A DNA stretch of 64,000 bases from Isoetes taiwanensis (GCA_021234155.1 JAJEKV010000015.1:1708852-1772851); one strand, 5' to 3'; shown: positions 10,893 through 22,593, numbered from the stretch's first letter. Notes: generated by a model not told the origin, from the sequence alone. Numbers and translations are program-made.

Positions 10893-11982
10893 TTGGCGCA
10901 CGTCATTCTGATTAAAAAGAAAGATAAGTATAGGATGTGCATAGACTATAGAGCTCTCAACAAGCTGACTATTAAGGATAAGTTTCCAGTACCCAGAGCT
11001 GACGATTTATTTGATGAGTTACGAGGTGCTTGCATCTTTAGCAAGATAGATTTGAAATCAGGATATCATCAAATCCGAATCAAGAATGAGGGCATTAATA
11101 AGACAGCATTCAGAACAACTTTTGGTCATTATGAGTTCCGTGTGATGCCTTTTGGACTAACCAATGCTCCGGCAACATTCTGCCGCCTCATGGGGAGAGT
11201 TTTAGCACCAGTATTGGGGAAAAGTGTTGTAGTATTCTTTGATAATATCCTTATATATAGCACAAACAACACCTTCAGCAGGTTTTTGATCTTTTGAGGT
11301 AGAACAAGTTGTTTGTTAATGAGTCCAAGAGTAGATTCTTTACGCAAGAAGTTGATATTTGGGCCATATTATATCCAGAAAAGGGCATACGGATGGATCC
11401 TAAAAAGATTAGAGTTATTATTGATTGGCCTCGACCTGAAAACCTCAAGGATCTACATTCTTTTGTTGAACTAGTATTAGTACTGCCAGACTGGAACAAG
11501 CCTTTTACAGTATGTTCCGATGCCAGTGAAAATGCTATTGGTGCAGTGCTTGTACAAGATGGACATCCATTAGCCTATATCAGTCGTATGCTCAAACCAT
11601 TGGAACAATAACATAGTACTTATAAAAAAGAACTGATTACCTTGGTTCATACACTAAAGAAATGGAGACATTATCTTATGGGATCAAAGTTTGGGCTCGT
11701 TTTGATCAGCAGAGTTTGAAACATATCCAAACACAGGATATTATCAATGCACGACAGTTAAAGCTCATCGACACTATAAAGGACTTTGAAGGGTTGCAGC
11801 TTGAATATAAGCTTGGGAAGGAGAATCAAGTTGCCAATGCACTAAGTCGAGTGCATATTCAAGCCATATCCAAAACAAAAATTGTTGATTTAGAACCAAT
11901 AAAAGGAGAATATTTGAACAACCTCTCCTTTGTTGTTCTGTATGCACAGGTAGAAAACGATGGTAGAGATTCTTTGGCATAA
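10893..11982 (+). pseudogene. Ty3 reverse transcriptase and RNase H remnant
   Basis: The block at 10893-11297 is reverse transcriptase: [33 protein letters not shown] and [12 protein letters not shown]. The catalytic motif reads FFDNILIYS, so the second catalytic aspartate has become asparagine. A frameshift separates the rest (11309-11611), which holds an RNase H start (CSDASENAIGAVL, ISRMLKPLEQ). A third open block (11662-11982) ends RNase H with NQVANALSR. The finger domain and nearly all of gag are missing. This copy is enzymatically dead. Confidence 0.85.
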
Positions 11983-12039
11983 TACAGAATTCATAATGGG
12001 TTATTATTCTACCAGAATCGCACTTGTGTTACCCAAACC

Positions 12040-12592
12040 ATTAGAGGAAATTTGAGATCTCATTCCATCCCCATAAGAATCCTCCAATGGAATGGCTACC
12101 CTCTATTACCTGCAATTAATGCAGCACCAACAACTTCATTGTTGTTGTTTTCCCCCCATAACTTTTGATCCACTCATCAAAATGTTGTGGCGTTTGTTGC
12201 ATTAGATGCGGAATGAAAAGATCTTTCCAATGATATATGGTTATGATGTATTTCAATATGGTCATATGCGTTAACCTTAAAAAAATATGATTTTTTGCTT
12301 ATTTCTTATATATTTGTATCGTAAAAGATGTATGAATGGGTTATCACTAGATAGATCTTGTGAAGACGAACCCATTGCTACAAAAAGTTTTTGAATCGGA
12401 GTTCTGGATCAAAAGTTATAATGAAAAAATGATACTACAGAAGTTAGTTGCAACTGCATTAATTACAGGCTGCCACATAATACTGGAATGAGATATACTG
12501 GAGCTCTTCTCTTATTGGACAGTTTAAAAAGCTGACATGGCATTTTAAGCATTCCTTAATGGGACAAAATGTGATCTCATTTTTCCTCTAAT
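12040..12592. mobile_element. possible MITE inserted in the Ty3 element
   Basis: Between the end of RNase H and the start of integrase lies about 550 bp of noncoding DNA with partly complementary ends. ATTAGAGGAAATTTGAGATC at about 12039 pairs with CTCATTTTTCCTCTAAT near 12592. An inner pair, CCTGCAATTAATGCAG at about 12110 and CTGCATTAATTACAGG near 12455-12470, also matches. The arms are imperfect and the left one seems internally deleted. No transposase is present and no target duplication is clear. Confidence 0.4.
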
Positions 12593-12624
12593 GATATAGG
12601 TTGAAAGTGATATGGGAATGTGAT

Positions 12625-13503
12625 GAACCTCCCTACTCCAGACATAGAGGAACTCAAGCTACTTTAGCAACTATTAAAAGACGTTTCTTTTGGCCATAAC
12701 TTTAAAGGGATGTTAAAAAGTATGTTGAAGCATCTCTTATTTGTCAACAAATAAAAGCTTCTACAGGTAAGCCTGCCGGATTGGTACAACCTTTGCCTAT
12801 TCCAAAAAAACCATGGAAGCATATTACCATGGATTTTATTCAAGGGTTATCAAAGACCATTCACAAGAATGATCAAATTTGGATAGTGGTAGACAGGTTG
12901 TCTAAACAGGTTCATTTTATTCCATGTAAGTCCAATATGACTGCGCCGCAAGCAAGCAAAATTTTCTTAAAGGAGATATTTAAGATTCATGGAATGCCAG
13001 ATGCAATCATAACGGATACGGATCCTCTATTCTATAGCAGGTTTTGGGCCGGACTTATGAAAAACTTAGGCACGACTTTAAAGTTTTCTACAGCCTATCA
13101 TCCTCAGACGGATGGCCAAATTGAAGTTGTCAACTGTGTTATTGAAGATATACTGAGAGCTTATGTTGCAGAAAGGCAAAGCCAGTGGGAAGAATATCTT
13201 TATCTTCTAGAGTTTGCCTACAATAACATCGTGCATTCACTTACCCAGAGAACTAATTTTGAGGCAGTGTACAGATACTCCTTGGAGTCCCCGATTGCGA
13301 AGCTTAGGGGAGAAGTACCTGCTTCAGATGAACTGAACTGCCACAGACTTTGCAGAAATCTTACAGGACGTAAAGTCACGAATCCAAAAGAGCCAAGAGT
13401 TGATAACTTCCAAACTTGCAAGGAAATGGAAGAAGGTTGTTTACCAAAAAAATCAATAGGTTTGGATTCATCTTCCCAAGAAGCGTCTACAGAAAATGGG
13501 TAA
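12625..13503 (+). pseudogene. Ty3 integrase remnant
   Basis: After the inserted block the zinc-binding region resumes (TLATIKRRFFWP, then stops). From 12781 a frame runs through the integrase core: WKHITMDFIQGL, DAIITDTDPLFYSRFW and STAYHPQTDGQIEVVN. All three catalytic acidic residues are visible. After FAYNNIVHS the similarity fades through frameshifts and the GPF/Y and chromodomain regions are not recognisable. The neighbouring stops in RRFFWP-L-RDVKKYV show advanced decay. Confidence 0.82.
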
Positions 13504-13682
13504 TCGGTATGTAAAACTGGCATGGTCTATTCCAAGTTGACGACAAAGTCGGTGAGAATGCTTATCGGTGAGAATGCTTATCGTTTACATTTATATGAGA
13601 AATGGACTAATCTCTCGCGATTCTTAAACGTTAAGCAGAGTTCTCTTCTTATTGGTGGTTTAGATGCATGAATGCGAGTCTT

Positions 13683-13828
13683 CATGAGCATGCATGCATA
13701 TTCTACATGCAATCTTGGACCTCTAGTTTAGTTTTTTATAGCAGGAATCTTTTTCAGCTTCTCAAATCGCTTCTCAAATCGGCGTTTCTTCTTCGTCTCA
13801 GCAGTTTCCTCTCTCTTCCTCTTGAACC
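13683..13828 (-). repeat. right inverted arm
   Basis: This is the reverse complement of the arm at 10498-10646. It carries an extra in-place duplication of about 15 bp (CTTCTCAAATCG twice, near 13758-13781) that the left arm lacks. Confidence 0.85.
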
Positions 13829-14087
13829 CACCCACCCTCCCCCTTTTAATTATGCCTCTTACTGCCTCGTACTTTTGGTGATCAAGGCCGAGTCCAGCAG
13901 TTACTTGTGCAGGTATAACCTATAAATTTTGGCCCCGGACCCATCAATCTCATTGTAATTGCATCTACAAATGTTACACCAATAGAAGTACAATTAGTAT
14001 GTCATGGGCTTCGATTAGGATAGCTACATATTCAGGTGGGTCGCAGCACATGGATTTTGTGAATGAGCATCACCTTCAAATCAATTG

Positions 14088-17000
14088 TTATGGTGTAACC
14101 AGAGTCTGCCCAACATTAATGCTACCAGGGGTAGCAGATAAAAATTTTGTCCATTCAAATTCCTCGTATTGTGATCCTACTCCATATAATCCAATTGATC
14201 CTTCCATGCTGGATGAAGCATCTTCATGTACGCTTATCTCTATTGATTGAAGTCCTTTCGCAGGACCATCTTTTGCTTTAACAGTACCTTCATAAGATAA
14301 GAATTGGATCACTTTGGACTGCTTTCCATCTTCTTCATTCACTAAAGCAACCCCATCCGCAGGACCATTTTGTAAACTTCCTGATGGAAGAATCACAGAG
14401 TACACAGAATAACCATTACTCAGCTGACCAACATTTGTTGATAGTTTTTTGTTATCCAAGGAAACCGAGCTATACACTTGACCATTTTCTCCATTATAAA
14501 ACGATACTGACAGGAAAGCTGGGTTTGCATTTGGTCCTACAATTACCTCTATAAACTACATAAAACACAAATCGTATTCAGAACCATGTCCTTAAGTTCT
14601 CTCATCTCTTGACTAAAAGAAAAAAGTACCTCATTTTGGTCCTTGCCTTTATTATCATAATGTAACTCATTTATCCACGCATGTAGAGAGTTGATTACTG
14701 GAACATTGCTCCAGATAAGCCTGGCAAATTCAGGGTGATCAACAAAGGGGTTGCGATTGTGCTGGTATAAAGAGCAGACCCGTGTATTACGGAGCTGTTC
14801 CTCAGAAGATGGGGGATCAAGGTCATTCCATTGAAGTAGAACAGAGAGAAGACCCATCTCAGCATTTTCTGCACAAGCACAATGATATCAGAGTACCAGC
14901 TGTGCAAGATTTTGAACTAAGAATACTGAGCCTTTGTTATGAAAGAGCACAACAGACGAGTACCACACCAATCTATCTAAGGACCATGGTGGCCTTATAG
15001 AGGGGATATCAAAAACATTAAAGTTTGTGATCAATATATATGAAGCATCATTCCGATGATAAAATTTTGATATATAGAGCTAGATCCAATTAGCTAATTG
15101 GATAAGAGGAGCCATCTACGCTATTAACAATGCAGGGAGACTACGTTCCTTTATGAATGCAGCTAAAAGATCTAACAGATCCATTGCACTTGTGATGTAA
15201 GGCGTACCTAGAATTGTTCTTCAGATGTTTCTACTGGCAAATAGAATCAGTTTTGCAGATTGGTACAGGAAGTTCTGGACTTACATTGCAAACTATGGTT
15301 GTACTGTGCCCCCATTTAATTTGTTTTCAAATTAGACTCTTATATATCATACCAACACTAGGAGTGTCTGAAAGTTTTAGAGCTGGCAACTGGCCGCTTC
15401 CATATCGAACAGCCATGTACATAATTGCACGTGCTATATCTCCTCTAACCTGCAGATTGGCAAAAGCAGTTCATACATGCTACATTTAATGTTCAGAGAT
15501 GAAGAGAAAAATTAATGAATTATAAAGAAATTAGAAACCAGAGGCATGTGCATGATGCCAAAGGTACCTGCAGTACTGTTATAAGGATTGTTTACTGTTT
15601 CTTAAAAGGATGTTCAACCAGACCTATGGAAGTAGGTAGAAAAGGAACCTTTGTTCTACTAAATTTATCTTGTTATCGAAGCAAAAGGAAGAGGTTCATT
15701 ACAAATATATGTAAATGGTCCATCTAAAGCTGGCAACAAATAGTTTGCTCAATGACCTATGGAGGTCTTTCGATACACGATAACTTGTACATATTACTTA
15801 ATGACCTTCCCTAAGAGGAAGCCTTGTTTTATTCTAGGTACACATATTAAAGGAGTTGCAAGAACAGTGGCTAGCCTGGCTGGCTGGAATTGGTTCATAA
15901 CTACTGAATGGACAGATTACTAGTTTTATATTTGCTTAGACTTGAACTGAGTATCTTGATCTTCCAAAATCCCTAAATTGTCCAGTCCATGGAACCTTAA
16001 AAGAGTAAAATATGAGTGCTGTCCTTAAAGCTATTATGTTGGTCTTTCCAATCTCCACAACCATGTCCAGTCCATCGAACCTTAAAGGGTAGAATATGAG
16101 TGCTGTCCCTAAAGTATGAATTCTGCTATAACTGGGACATCAGACTGGGCTTCTAAGGGATGGCTTACTCCAGACACTTCTGAGAAAAATATCATGATCA
16201 AATAGACTGTAGTAAACGTCACGCGTATACCATTGTGGGCGGTCTCCATGTTTTCCTATCAGTAGCAGTATCAGGTGCAGCCTCTTTATTTGCCGGCATC
16301 ATGCATTTGTCAGTTGGTCGCATAGAACAGTCTCCAAAGTACTTGTTCCCGCGTGATGAGTTTACTGTGCGCAAATACAGACTGCTTCTCCGTTTAGCAT
16401 ACAAAATGGCATTCTGCTTTAAGCATGGAAGAAGATCCTTTACCGTTGATGTCAGCAGGTCTCAAATTGTGTAGGTCTGAAAATTCTGTATGACCTTGCA
16501 CAAGGCCATAGGATCGTGGCCATAAATGCTCTCCTGTGAATCCCAGATAGATTAAATATTTCCGTTTAGCAATGATGTATATTCTCAAGTGCGGACCAAT
16601 TTATTTCAGTACAATTCACGACTTACTGTTCCATCCGTTAATTTTACCAGCTAAATCCTTGGGAATTCTCCCCAGGCTGTATATGTCTATTCTGTGAAAT
16701 GAGAGATGGTGCTTGTCTGAGAATATTACAAATTTAACAATGACTTTAGATCGAGCATTTTACAACTTAAACATTCTAAAATAGAATGCTAACAAAAGTT
16801 AGGTGGTTTACACATCCGTGCTGACAACTGGTTTTTCAGGATCTGCAGAATCCAGAATTTTTAAGGCATCCCATACCTGCCAACGCATAGAGCTAATCAA
16901 AATGTGCTAATAATCTACAATCTGTAAACTTCTCAGTCCAGTGCATAAAATCTGAATGTAAAGAAGCTTGGAGTTCCCACTAATTAGATGGCATGAAGAT

Positions 17001-17435
17001 AAAGCTGTCCTATAATGGGAGTATTGATCAAACAAAGAACGGCGGGTCTTTCAGAGAAGCAGGTTTATAAGGTGGGCAGGTACTAAAAAAGAATGCTTTA
17101 TATCAGCCCTCTCTTCCAGGGGTGTGTTTTACTTTCACAAAAAATTCCTTCATTGGTGCTATTTCGACTTAATTCCTCAGTTTTACCTGAGCATATGTGA
17201 TGGAATGATGACCGTCGATAATGTCATGCAAGCGATTTTTTAACATTTCTCCTTCCAGTGTGCCAAGTCCAGTGTAGTAGGTTGATATCTGCTCACAATC
17301 TGATAACGCAACTGCAGCCATTGTAGGAAGTTGTACAAAGCACATGGTACACATAATCAGATTAAGAACAGCATGCTTTATCCTCCGATGAACAGGTTCA
17401 AGCTTCCAACTGACACGCTCTGGAACCGAATGCAT
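14088..17435 (-). CDS. secreted endonuclease I (EndA/Vvn-like) nuclease with C-terminal lamin-tail-like domain, eight exons
   Basis: Exons (minus strand): 17435-17187, 16876-16812, 16691-16627, 16533-16444, 16364-16231, 15449-15353, 14868-14630 and 14555-14088. All borders are GT-AG and the phases join into 468 codons without a stop. Residues 18-45 look like a signal peptide. The nuclease domain starts at CEQISTYYTGL (about 47), with LKNRLHDIIDGHHSITYAQ, the catalytic NREHLWPRSYG (Glu128, His129), SDLHNLRPADI and VNSSRGN (metal-binding Asn158), RGDIARAIMYMAVRY and NRNPFVDHPEFARLIW. These are hallmarks of bacterial EndA/Vvn enzymes, Mg-dependent nonspecific DNA/RNA nucleases of periplasm or outside the cell. 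From about 310, INELHYDNKGKDQNEFIEV, then NGPADGVALV and VIQFLSYEG match the extra domain of secreted bacterial homologues. Eight exons rule out bacterial contamination. An extracellular or vacuolar role is inferred. Confidence 0.9.
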
Positions 17436-18291
17436 GGCATGAGTTATGTGGATTAGTGGTTCTATAAAAGCAAGGATTCAAATTTGGCTCACCTGTGACT
17501 GGATTGTTGAAAGAACCTCCCTTTCCGCTATGAAGGGTGTAAATCCGCTCTGCTATGTGACGATTTCCAGCAAAACAGTAGGGCGAAACTGCGCAAAGGC
17601 TCAACATAAAGGATGGAAGGGATCAATTGATGAATCCGGGTTTCCAAATTTTGGTAGTATCTATGTAGAATATTCAGGGGAAATCCATGGTTCGGGCCTC
17701 CAATTACCGATTATCTGCTCCGATTTGGGTTTGGACCCGCTGGAAAGCTTAGATTTCTTATTGAAACCTAACATAGTTTCAAGAGAAACCTAACTTAGTT
17801 TTCCCTGGTCCTGCATTAGGTTCCGTGTGTTCCTTCGTTGAAAACCACTAATTGGCAAGATGCTTTTTTATTTAGGTAATGACACGTCTACTTTTTGCAT
17901 ATTCTGTGTTTCGGTCGAGGGGAAAAAATGGCATGTTTTTCCTAAAAAAAAGAAATAGATGCACTCGTTCTATGCGGTTCTTGAGGTAACCATCAGCTGC
18001 CAGGGCACCATCGGCCGCCATAGCCTTGTTTGTAACTATTTTTGCAGTTCTGTGTCTCTAAAAGTTCCAAAGAATCTGCAGACGTTGCCGATTTGAAAAT
18101 CGTTCTTTAGAAACGGGTTCCGATAGAGCAAAAAAAGGAAAAAATAGCAGAGGGGCAGAGCATTTTTTTTTTCCCACAAGCACAACTGGAGCTCCTCGAT
18201 CGTTATGTTTTTGGAGCTTGAAATTTTGAGAGTCCATTGCATTGCCAATGCAATGAGGCACCATAGCCATCCTTTTTTTTAAGCTTCCAAC
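17436..18291. other. upstream region of the endonuclease I gene
   Basis: No gene is recognised. This stretch should hold the promoter and 5' untranslated region of the minus-strand nuclease gene, but no convincing TATA box was found. A minus-strand open frame (17607-17398) overlaps the first exon in another frame and is probably leader sequence. Confidence 0.5.
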
Positions 18292-18696
18292 TAGGGGAGG
18301 GTGCCCTCCTTTCACCCACTCCCCTTCAATGGCCCACTTTTTGCCCCTTAATAGCCCACTTTTTACCTTTTGATAGCTCATTTTTGCCCTTTAATAGCCC
18401 ACCTTAAGAACTATTAAAAATTGAGCTAAATGCATGGTCTATTTAGTGGTCCATTGAAGGGCTTTGGGTGGTCCATTGAAGGGCATTTGGGGGTATATTG
18501 GTGTCAAAATTACCATACAATTTAAAATCTTTATAACAACCTTTCAATTTATCGAAACAACTCGTGCTTAGTATCAATTGAAAGCTAAACTTTGAAATTT
18601 CATAATATTATTTCAAAATAGGAGATTCAAAAAAAATAAACCCATTGTAATAAAGTTTTTTCGCTTAAGTGGGCAGTTTATGGGCACCCTCCCCTA
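18292..18696. mobile_element. MITE with 15-bp terminal inverted repeats and TA borders
   Basis: TAGGGGAGGGTGCCC at 18292-18306 is exactly complementary to GGGCACCCTCCCCTA at 18682-18696. If the outer TA at each end is the target duplication, the element fits Tc1/mariner-type insertion with 13-bp inverted ends. The interior holds a repeated 'AATAGCCCACTTTTT' phrase, has no open frame, and is therefore nonautonomous. Confidence 0.75.
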
Positions 18697-18699
18697 ATG

Positions 18700-19040
18700 C
18701 CAAAGCCGATCGCACTTCATAGGTGAGTAATGAGCATGTCCTTCTGAGGGTTTTAGAAACGCTAGAGTAATGGATGTGGACGAAGATGTTTCAGGCTCCA
18801 GCAGGCGAAAAAAGAGAAGAGGGGGAAAATTGGTGGAGACATTGCAAGGCCATGCTATGGCGCCAACGTCCTCAGCACTATGACCAAGACTCTAAAAAGT
18901 TCTACTGTAACATGATTTTATTTTGATCTATCGCCCTGAATCCCTCAACTTTCAATTTTTATTGCTACTAGCAGAGCAACAAGTTCTTTGAATTGTCAAA
19001 GGTATTCTTTCTGTTTTTGGCGAATCATATATCTCAATAA
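18700..19040. other. intergenic, nothing recognised
   Basis: Short spacer between the MITE and the LINE fragment. No motif or repeat is seen. Confidence 0.5.
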
Positions 19041-19359
19041 CTTATCCCTCCTTATAGCCTGTAGCTTTTGCATTCTGATATTCTTGTGTTAGTGCCACCA
19101 TGTCTTCCCTATTATTTGAACTGGTTATATATGTTCTATCTTCCCTTTTATTTCCTTCAGCAATTGTAACATTTTCTGTGTCATTTTCTATTTCAATATG
19201 CTCAATCTGTCCGTTATGACCATTCTGACCAGCTGTATCCACATGCAATTCGGCAAGTTGTAGAGGAATTTGACTTGAGATAGAGCCATTAGGCAAAGTG
19301 TTATCAAATTGTCCAGCAGTGCGATCAGATAAGTCTATCGGGGGTAAGAATGGAGTATT

Positions 19360-21099
19360 TTATGAGTTCAAAATAGGAGTATTGGCAGTTATAGGTATGA
19401 ATTTGGAAATAGCTATTGAATGATCTGATGAATGGGGTGAGGCTAGTGGCTCCTCAGTATCTGCATAGAAATCATCATCCATATTAGCAAGTACCCCAAA
19501 ACTATTAGTGCATCTGACCTTGTTTGTGTTGCTTGTAGAACTTGCAATATCAATATCAATCTTTTCTTTATTGTTTTCCATAATCAATAATTCTTCATTC
19601 TCCCTTGATTCTCCTTTGTTATTTGTAGTGGTATTCCCACAAGGAGAAATTCTTATACCCATAGCTGCTTTGTTTTTGGAGTAGGGATTATAGAATTCCC
19701 TTACATCCCCATCTTTATCTACTGCAGCTTTTCTTGATTCTTGCATAATATTGTGCAAGATCTTGTCTAGATCATGTTGTTGATGCTGCATAGGAGCCTT
19801 ACCCTTGAGCATTCTTTTATTATGCTCAATATTAGTAGCCATGAGTTGACTGTTTGTATTTTTGTTTTCTGCAACCAAATCCTCCTTGTAATTGGAATCA
19901 ATACCTTTGGTGGTGACATTCCCATTTGACATATCTCCCGTATTTAGAATCTTAATTGTTGAAGGAGCTAGATTGTAAATAGTCGAGTCTTGAGATGTTA
20001 ATTTGTTATCCATGTCTTTCGCAAAGTGCTGCTGTTTTTCCCTCAACTCCCTTTTCTTTAGAATTCTTTTCTGGCTCTAAGGAATCCATTGTTGAAGGTT
20101 TAATTCAGTCGAGTTTTGAGGCTGCCTTTTGTGCTGATGATGTATATAACCACTTTGATCCTTCTGATAATGGTTATTCTGCACATTTTCTGAATTTACT
20201 TCCAATCTGGAGTTTTCTGCATTATCCACTTGTTTTCCCTTTTTATTCTGACCTTCTGACCCTCCTATATCCATTGTCTTCTTGCAAGTGAAGTTAGAGA
20301 AATGCCTGGTATTGCAATTTTGGCAGAAATTTAGTAATCCTACCCATCTCAACTACATACTCATTTGTTTGCCAAAGAAGTCAATCAGAGGAACGGAGGT
20401 GGGAATAGGTTTGGAGATATCAAGTTGAATATAACATTTAGGGGGCTTGTAGGGGGAAAATTCAGTGGAAATATAGGTGCCAATGGAGTTAAAAATGTTA
20501 GAGAAGCATTCCTCACTCCAGTATATAGGGGAAAGATCACTCATCCTGACAGAAGCAATGAAAAAAATTTCAAAGTCATAGATAGGAATGAAAGGGCTCC
20601 ATTTTAAAAAGGAAATTTGGGAGGTGTTAAAGGTTGAATGACCCAACTTAAGCATGAAGTTTGCAGTTCTGTTATTGCCACATTCCATAAGGAGATAAGG
20701 GTAATTAAGCCAGTAAATGGAGTTTATGATAATTCCTTTGTGAAGTCTTAGCAGGTGATCCCATAATTTTTCAACACTAATCCCAACTCTATCCACACAA
20801 ATAATGACATCAGTAGAGGAGAGGGATTCAATTTTTGAAGCAATAGAAGAATTGTCCAGGTGAATACATTTGAAGAGTTGGAGATTAGGCCGAGTCATGT
20901 ATTGCAAATTGTAGAATTCTTGAGTGAGATTTCGATCAGAGATAATTTGCTGAGCTGGCCTAAGATCACCATAAGGGATGGGGACTCTATTAGCATCCAG
21001 ATTAGGAGTGACATTGTCGATCCCAGGATCCTTGGAAAGATTGGCCCATTGTGGAACATCTGTGGAGAAATGTTGCATTTCTTTGGAAAGGAAGTTCAA
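19360..21099 (-). pseudogene. LINE ORF1: DUF4283-like domain, degenerate zinc knuckle and polar tail
   Basis: The first part (21099-20353) contains the DUF4283-like pattern LSPIYWSEECFSNIFNSIG and PPKCYIQLDISKPIPTSV, as in plant LINE ORF1 RNA-binding proteins. After an in-frame TAG the frame continues with FCQNCNTRHFSNFTC. This is a weakened CX2C...H...C knuckle. A long Asn/Lys/Glu-rich, low-complexity tail follows to 19042. The three blocks share one phase, so they were one protein before the stops. The polar tail lengths differ from the LINE downstream, so the two elements belong to distinct subfamilies. Confidence 0.65.
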
Positions 21100-21457
21100 A
21101 TCAGCAAAATCCCCAAGTTAGACACTTTAGAGGGATCAGAATGGAAAGAACTTAACTGTATAGGAGGTTGCCTCTCTGATCATGAAGAAGGAGCATAAAT
21201 TTGTGAAGGAAAATAAGCGAATTGGCATTTAGGTTTTTTGAAATATTTGAGTTTTTTGAATTTTCGAGCATTTAGCCATTGGGGGAAAACAGAGGACGGA
21301 AGGGAGATACAAGTATAGGGGTGATGATCAAGAAAGGATCGAGCAAGGAAATTAAGAAGAAAAGACAAGACAAATTAAGTAGGAGACAGATTGATTAGGT
21401 AGAAATACCAAATAATTGCTATAAAATGCAAGAACAGAGGAGAATTAAAACTTGTAG

Positions 21458-21748
21458 TCATTCTGAGAAAGCTTTGACTGAGATCTTTTTGTCTGTCCAA
21501 CCACATACCTGAAAGATTGTTGTAGGTGAGATATTTTTCTTCCCTGTGAATTCAAGAAGCCAGAAGTCAACAATTTCGCTTTCAAATTCCTCTAAGCAAG
21601 GAAGAAAGGCGTATTCAGGTGTGAAAAGATAATCCGAGAATGTTTGCTTGAACACCAATTGATCCCAAAGTTCTGAGAATGATCCTTGAAGAAAACCACA
21701 GGTAATTCTCTGATCTTGCTTCAGAAGTACAAAGAAATTCCCGTCCAT
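21458..21748 (-). CDS. small LINE leader ORF (96 aa)
   Basis: This frame reads RITCGFLQGSFSELWD in its middle. The same spacing of Gly-(Trp/Phe)-x-(Glu/Gln)-Gly followed by LW is found in both small ORFs at the 5' end of the larger LINE (30078-29713 and 29700-29227). No known domain is recognised. Its position, directly upstream of an ORF1, is the same in both elements, which suggests a family-specific leader protein. Confidence 0.5.
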   Translation of the reverse strand: MDGNFFVLLKQDQRITCGFLQGSFSELWDQLVFKQTFSDYLFTPEYAFLPCLEEFESEIVDFWLLEFTGKKNISPTTIFQVCGWTDKKISVKAFSE

Positions 21749-21749
21749 A

Positions 21750-22262
21750 TATAGCTTAAAACGAGGGGAATCTGCTGGTTACTTAGCCTCTACAAGGCCA
21801 GCAAGCAAATTAGCCAAAGATTCAATTCAAAAGCTTAATTTCTTATGAAAATTCATCAAGAAAATGTTTGAATCAAATAAGACAAAGGATTCAAGAAAAA
21901 TGGCACATTTTGCTGATGTGTACTATATTTCTTATTGCTCTTGCATATTGTAGATTCTGATTGTGAATCGATGTCCTGTTACAGTTTCACATGTGCTGCA
22001 TCATTTGTTGAAGAGTATCAGCTATCAAAATATTATTAAGGAGGCCCTGAAAATTTTATGTCATAGTTGTTTTCCTCCATACTTATTTGAGTGAAATTGT
22101 AGACAAGAATGGTTGGATGAGTTGGAGTATTCATCAAAGCACTAACTAATATATTTGTAGCACAATTAACAGTTAATCACACACATGTTTCGCCATTTTC
22201 AGTGCCCTAATTCTTGATGTTTGGCAGGCTGATAACATTCTTCATGCATGCGTGGCCTCCTT
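21750..22262. other. spacer between two LINE copies
   Basis: No gene is seen. The right edge of this stretch is the target site of the LINE described next. Confidence 0.5.
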
Positions 22263-22271
22263 TGATTGGAG
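22263..22271. repeat. candidate LINE target-site duplication (3' side)
   Basis: TGATTGGAG lies next to the poly(A) end and is identical to 30179-30187 at the 5' end of the same LINE. Confidence 0.6.
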
Positions 22272-22593
22272 TTTTTTTTTTTTTTGAGGGTAAGATATAT
22301 GTATATTAATATTAAAACTAGAAAATATGTACAATAGAACCCCTCAATAGGGGAGATACAGATGATGTGGGAGTCCCGGTACTTGTACTACAGAGGGCGA
22401 CTACTCGTCTTCCCCACTAAGAGGGTACTATAAGGAAAATCTTCTTTCTTCACCAAAGAGTGGGTACTATAGAGAGAGCCAACTCCATTTCAGTACAGAG
22501 GATCCACGAATTAACTTAGCCACAATCAGTTACTCGTTATCAACCCAATGGCACCTGAAGTATGAGTAGAATCCGACCAAGGTCCCTATTTTA

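Larger units (their letters stand above)
10498..13828 (+). mobile_element. decayed Ty3/Gypsy element bounded by inverted arms
   Basis: Between two inverted ~147-bp arms lies a decayed Ty3 element on the plus strand. It has a primer-site-like motif, a trace of gag, reverse transcriptase, RNase H and integrase. Its protein fragments differ clearly from the element at 0.45-6.6 kb, so this is another family. Reading frames are broken many times and a 0.55-kb block is inserted. LTRs should be direct repeats, but the only repeated flanks found here are inverted. Confidence 0.75.
19042..21748 (-). mobile_element. decayed LINE fragment: ORF1 region only
   Basis: The minus strand carries one long reading frame from about 21099 to 19042, broken by in-frame stops near 20353, 20047-20076 and 19297-19359. 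It is preceded by a separate small frame (21748-21458). Both are related to the leader ORF and the DUF4283/zinc-knuckle ORF1 of the larger LINE at 22.3-30.2 kb. No endonuclease or reverse transcriptase follows and no poly(A) tail is visible, so only the 5' part of an element remains. Confidence 0.65.

Noticed and set aside
16219-16474. Plus-strand 79-aa frame across an endonuclease exon
   Set aside because: It is the antisense shadow of exons 4 and 5 of the endonuclease I gene.
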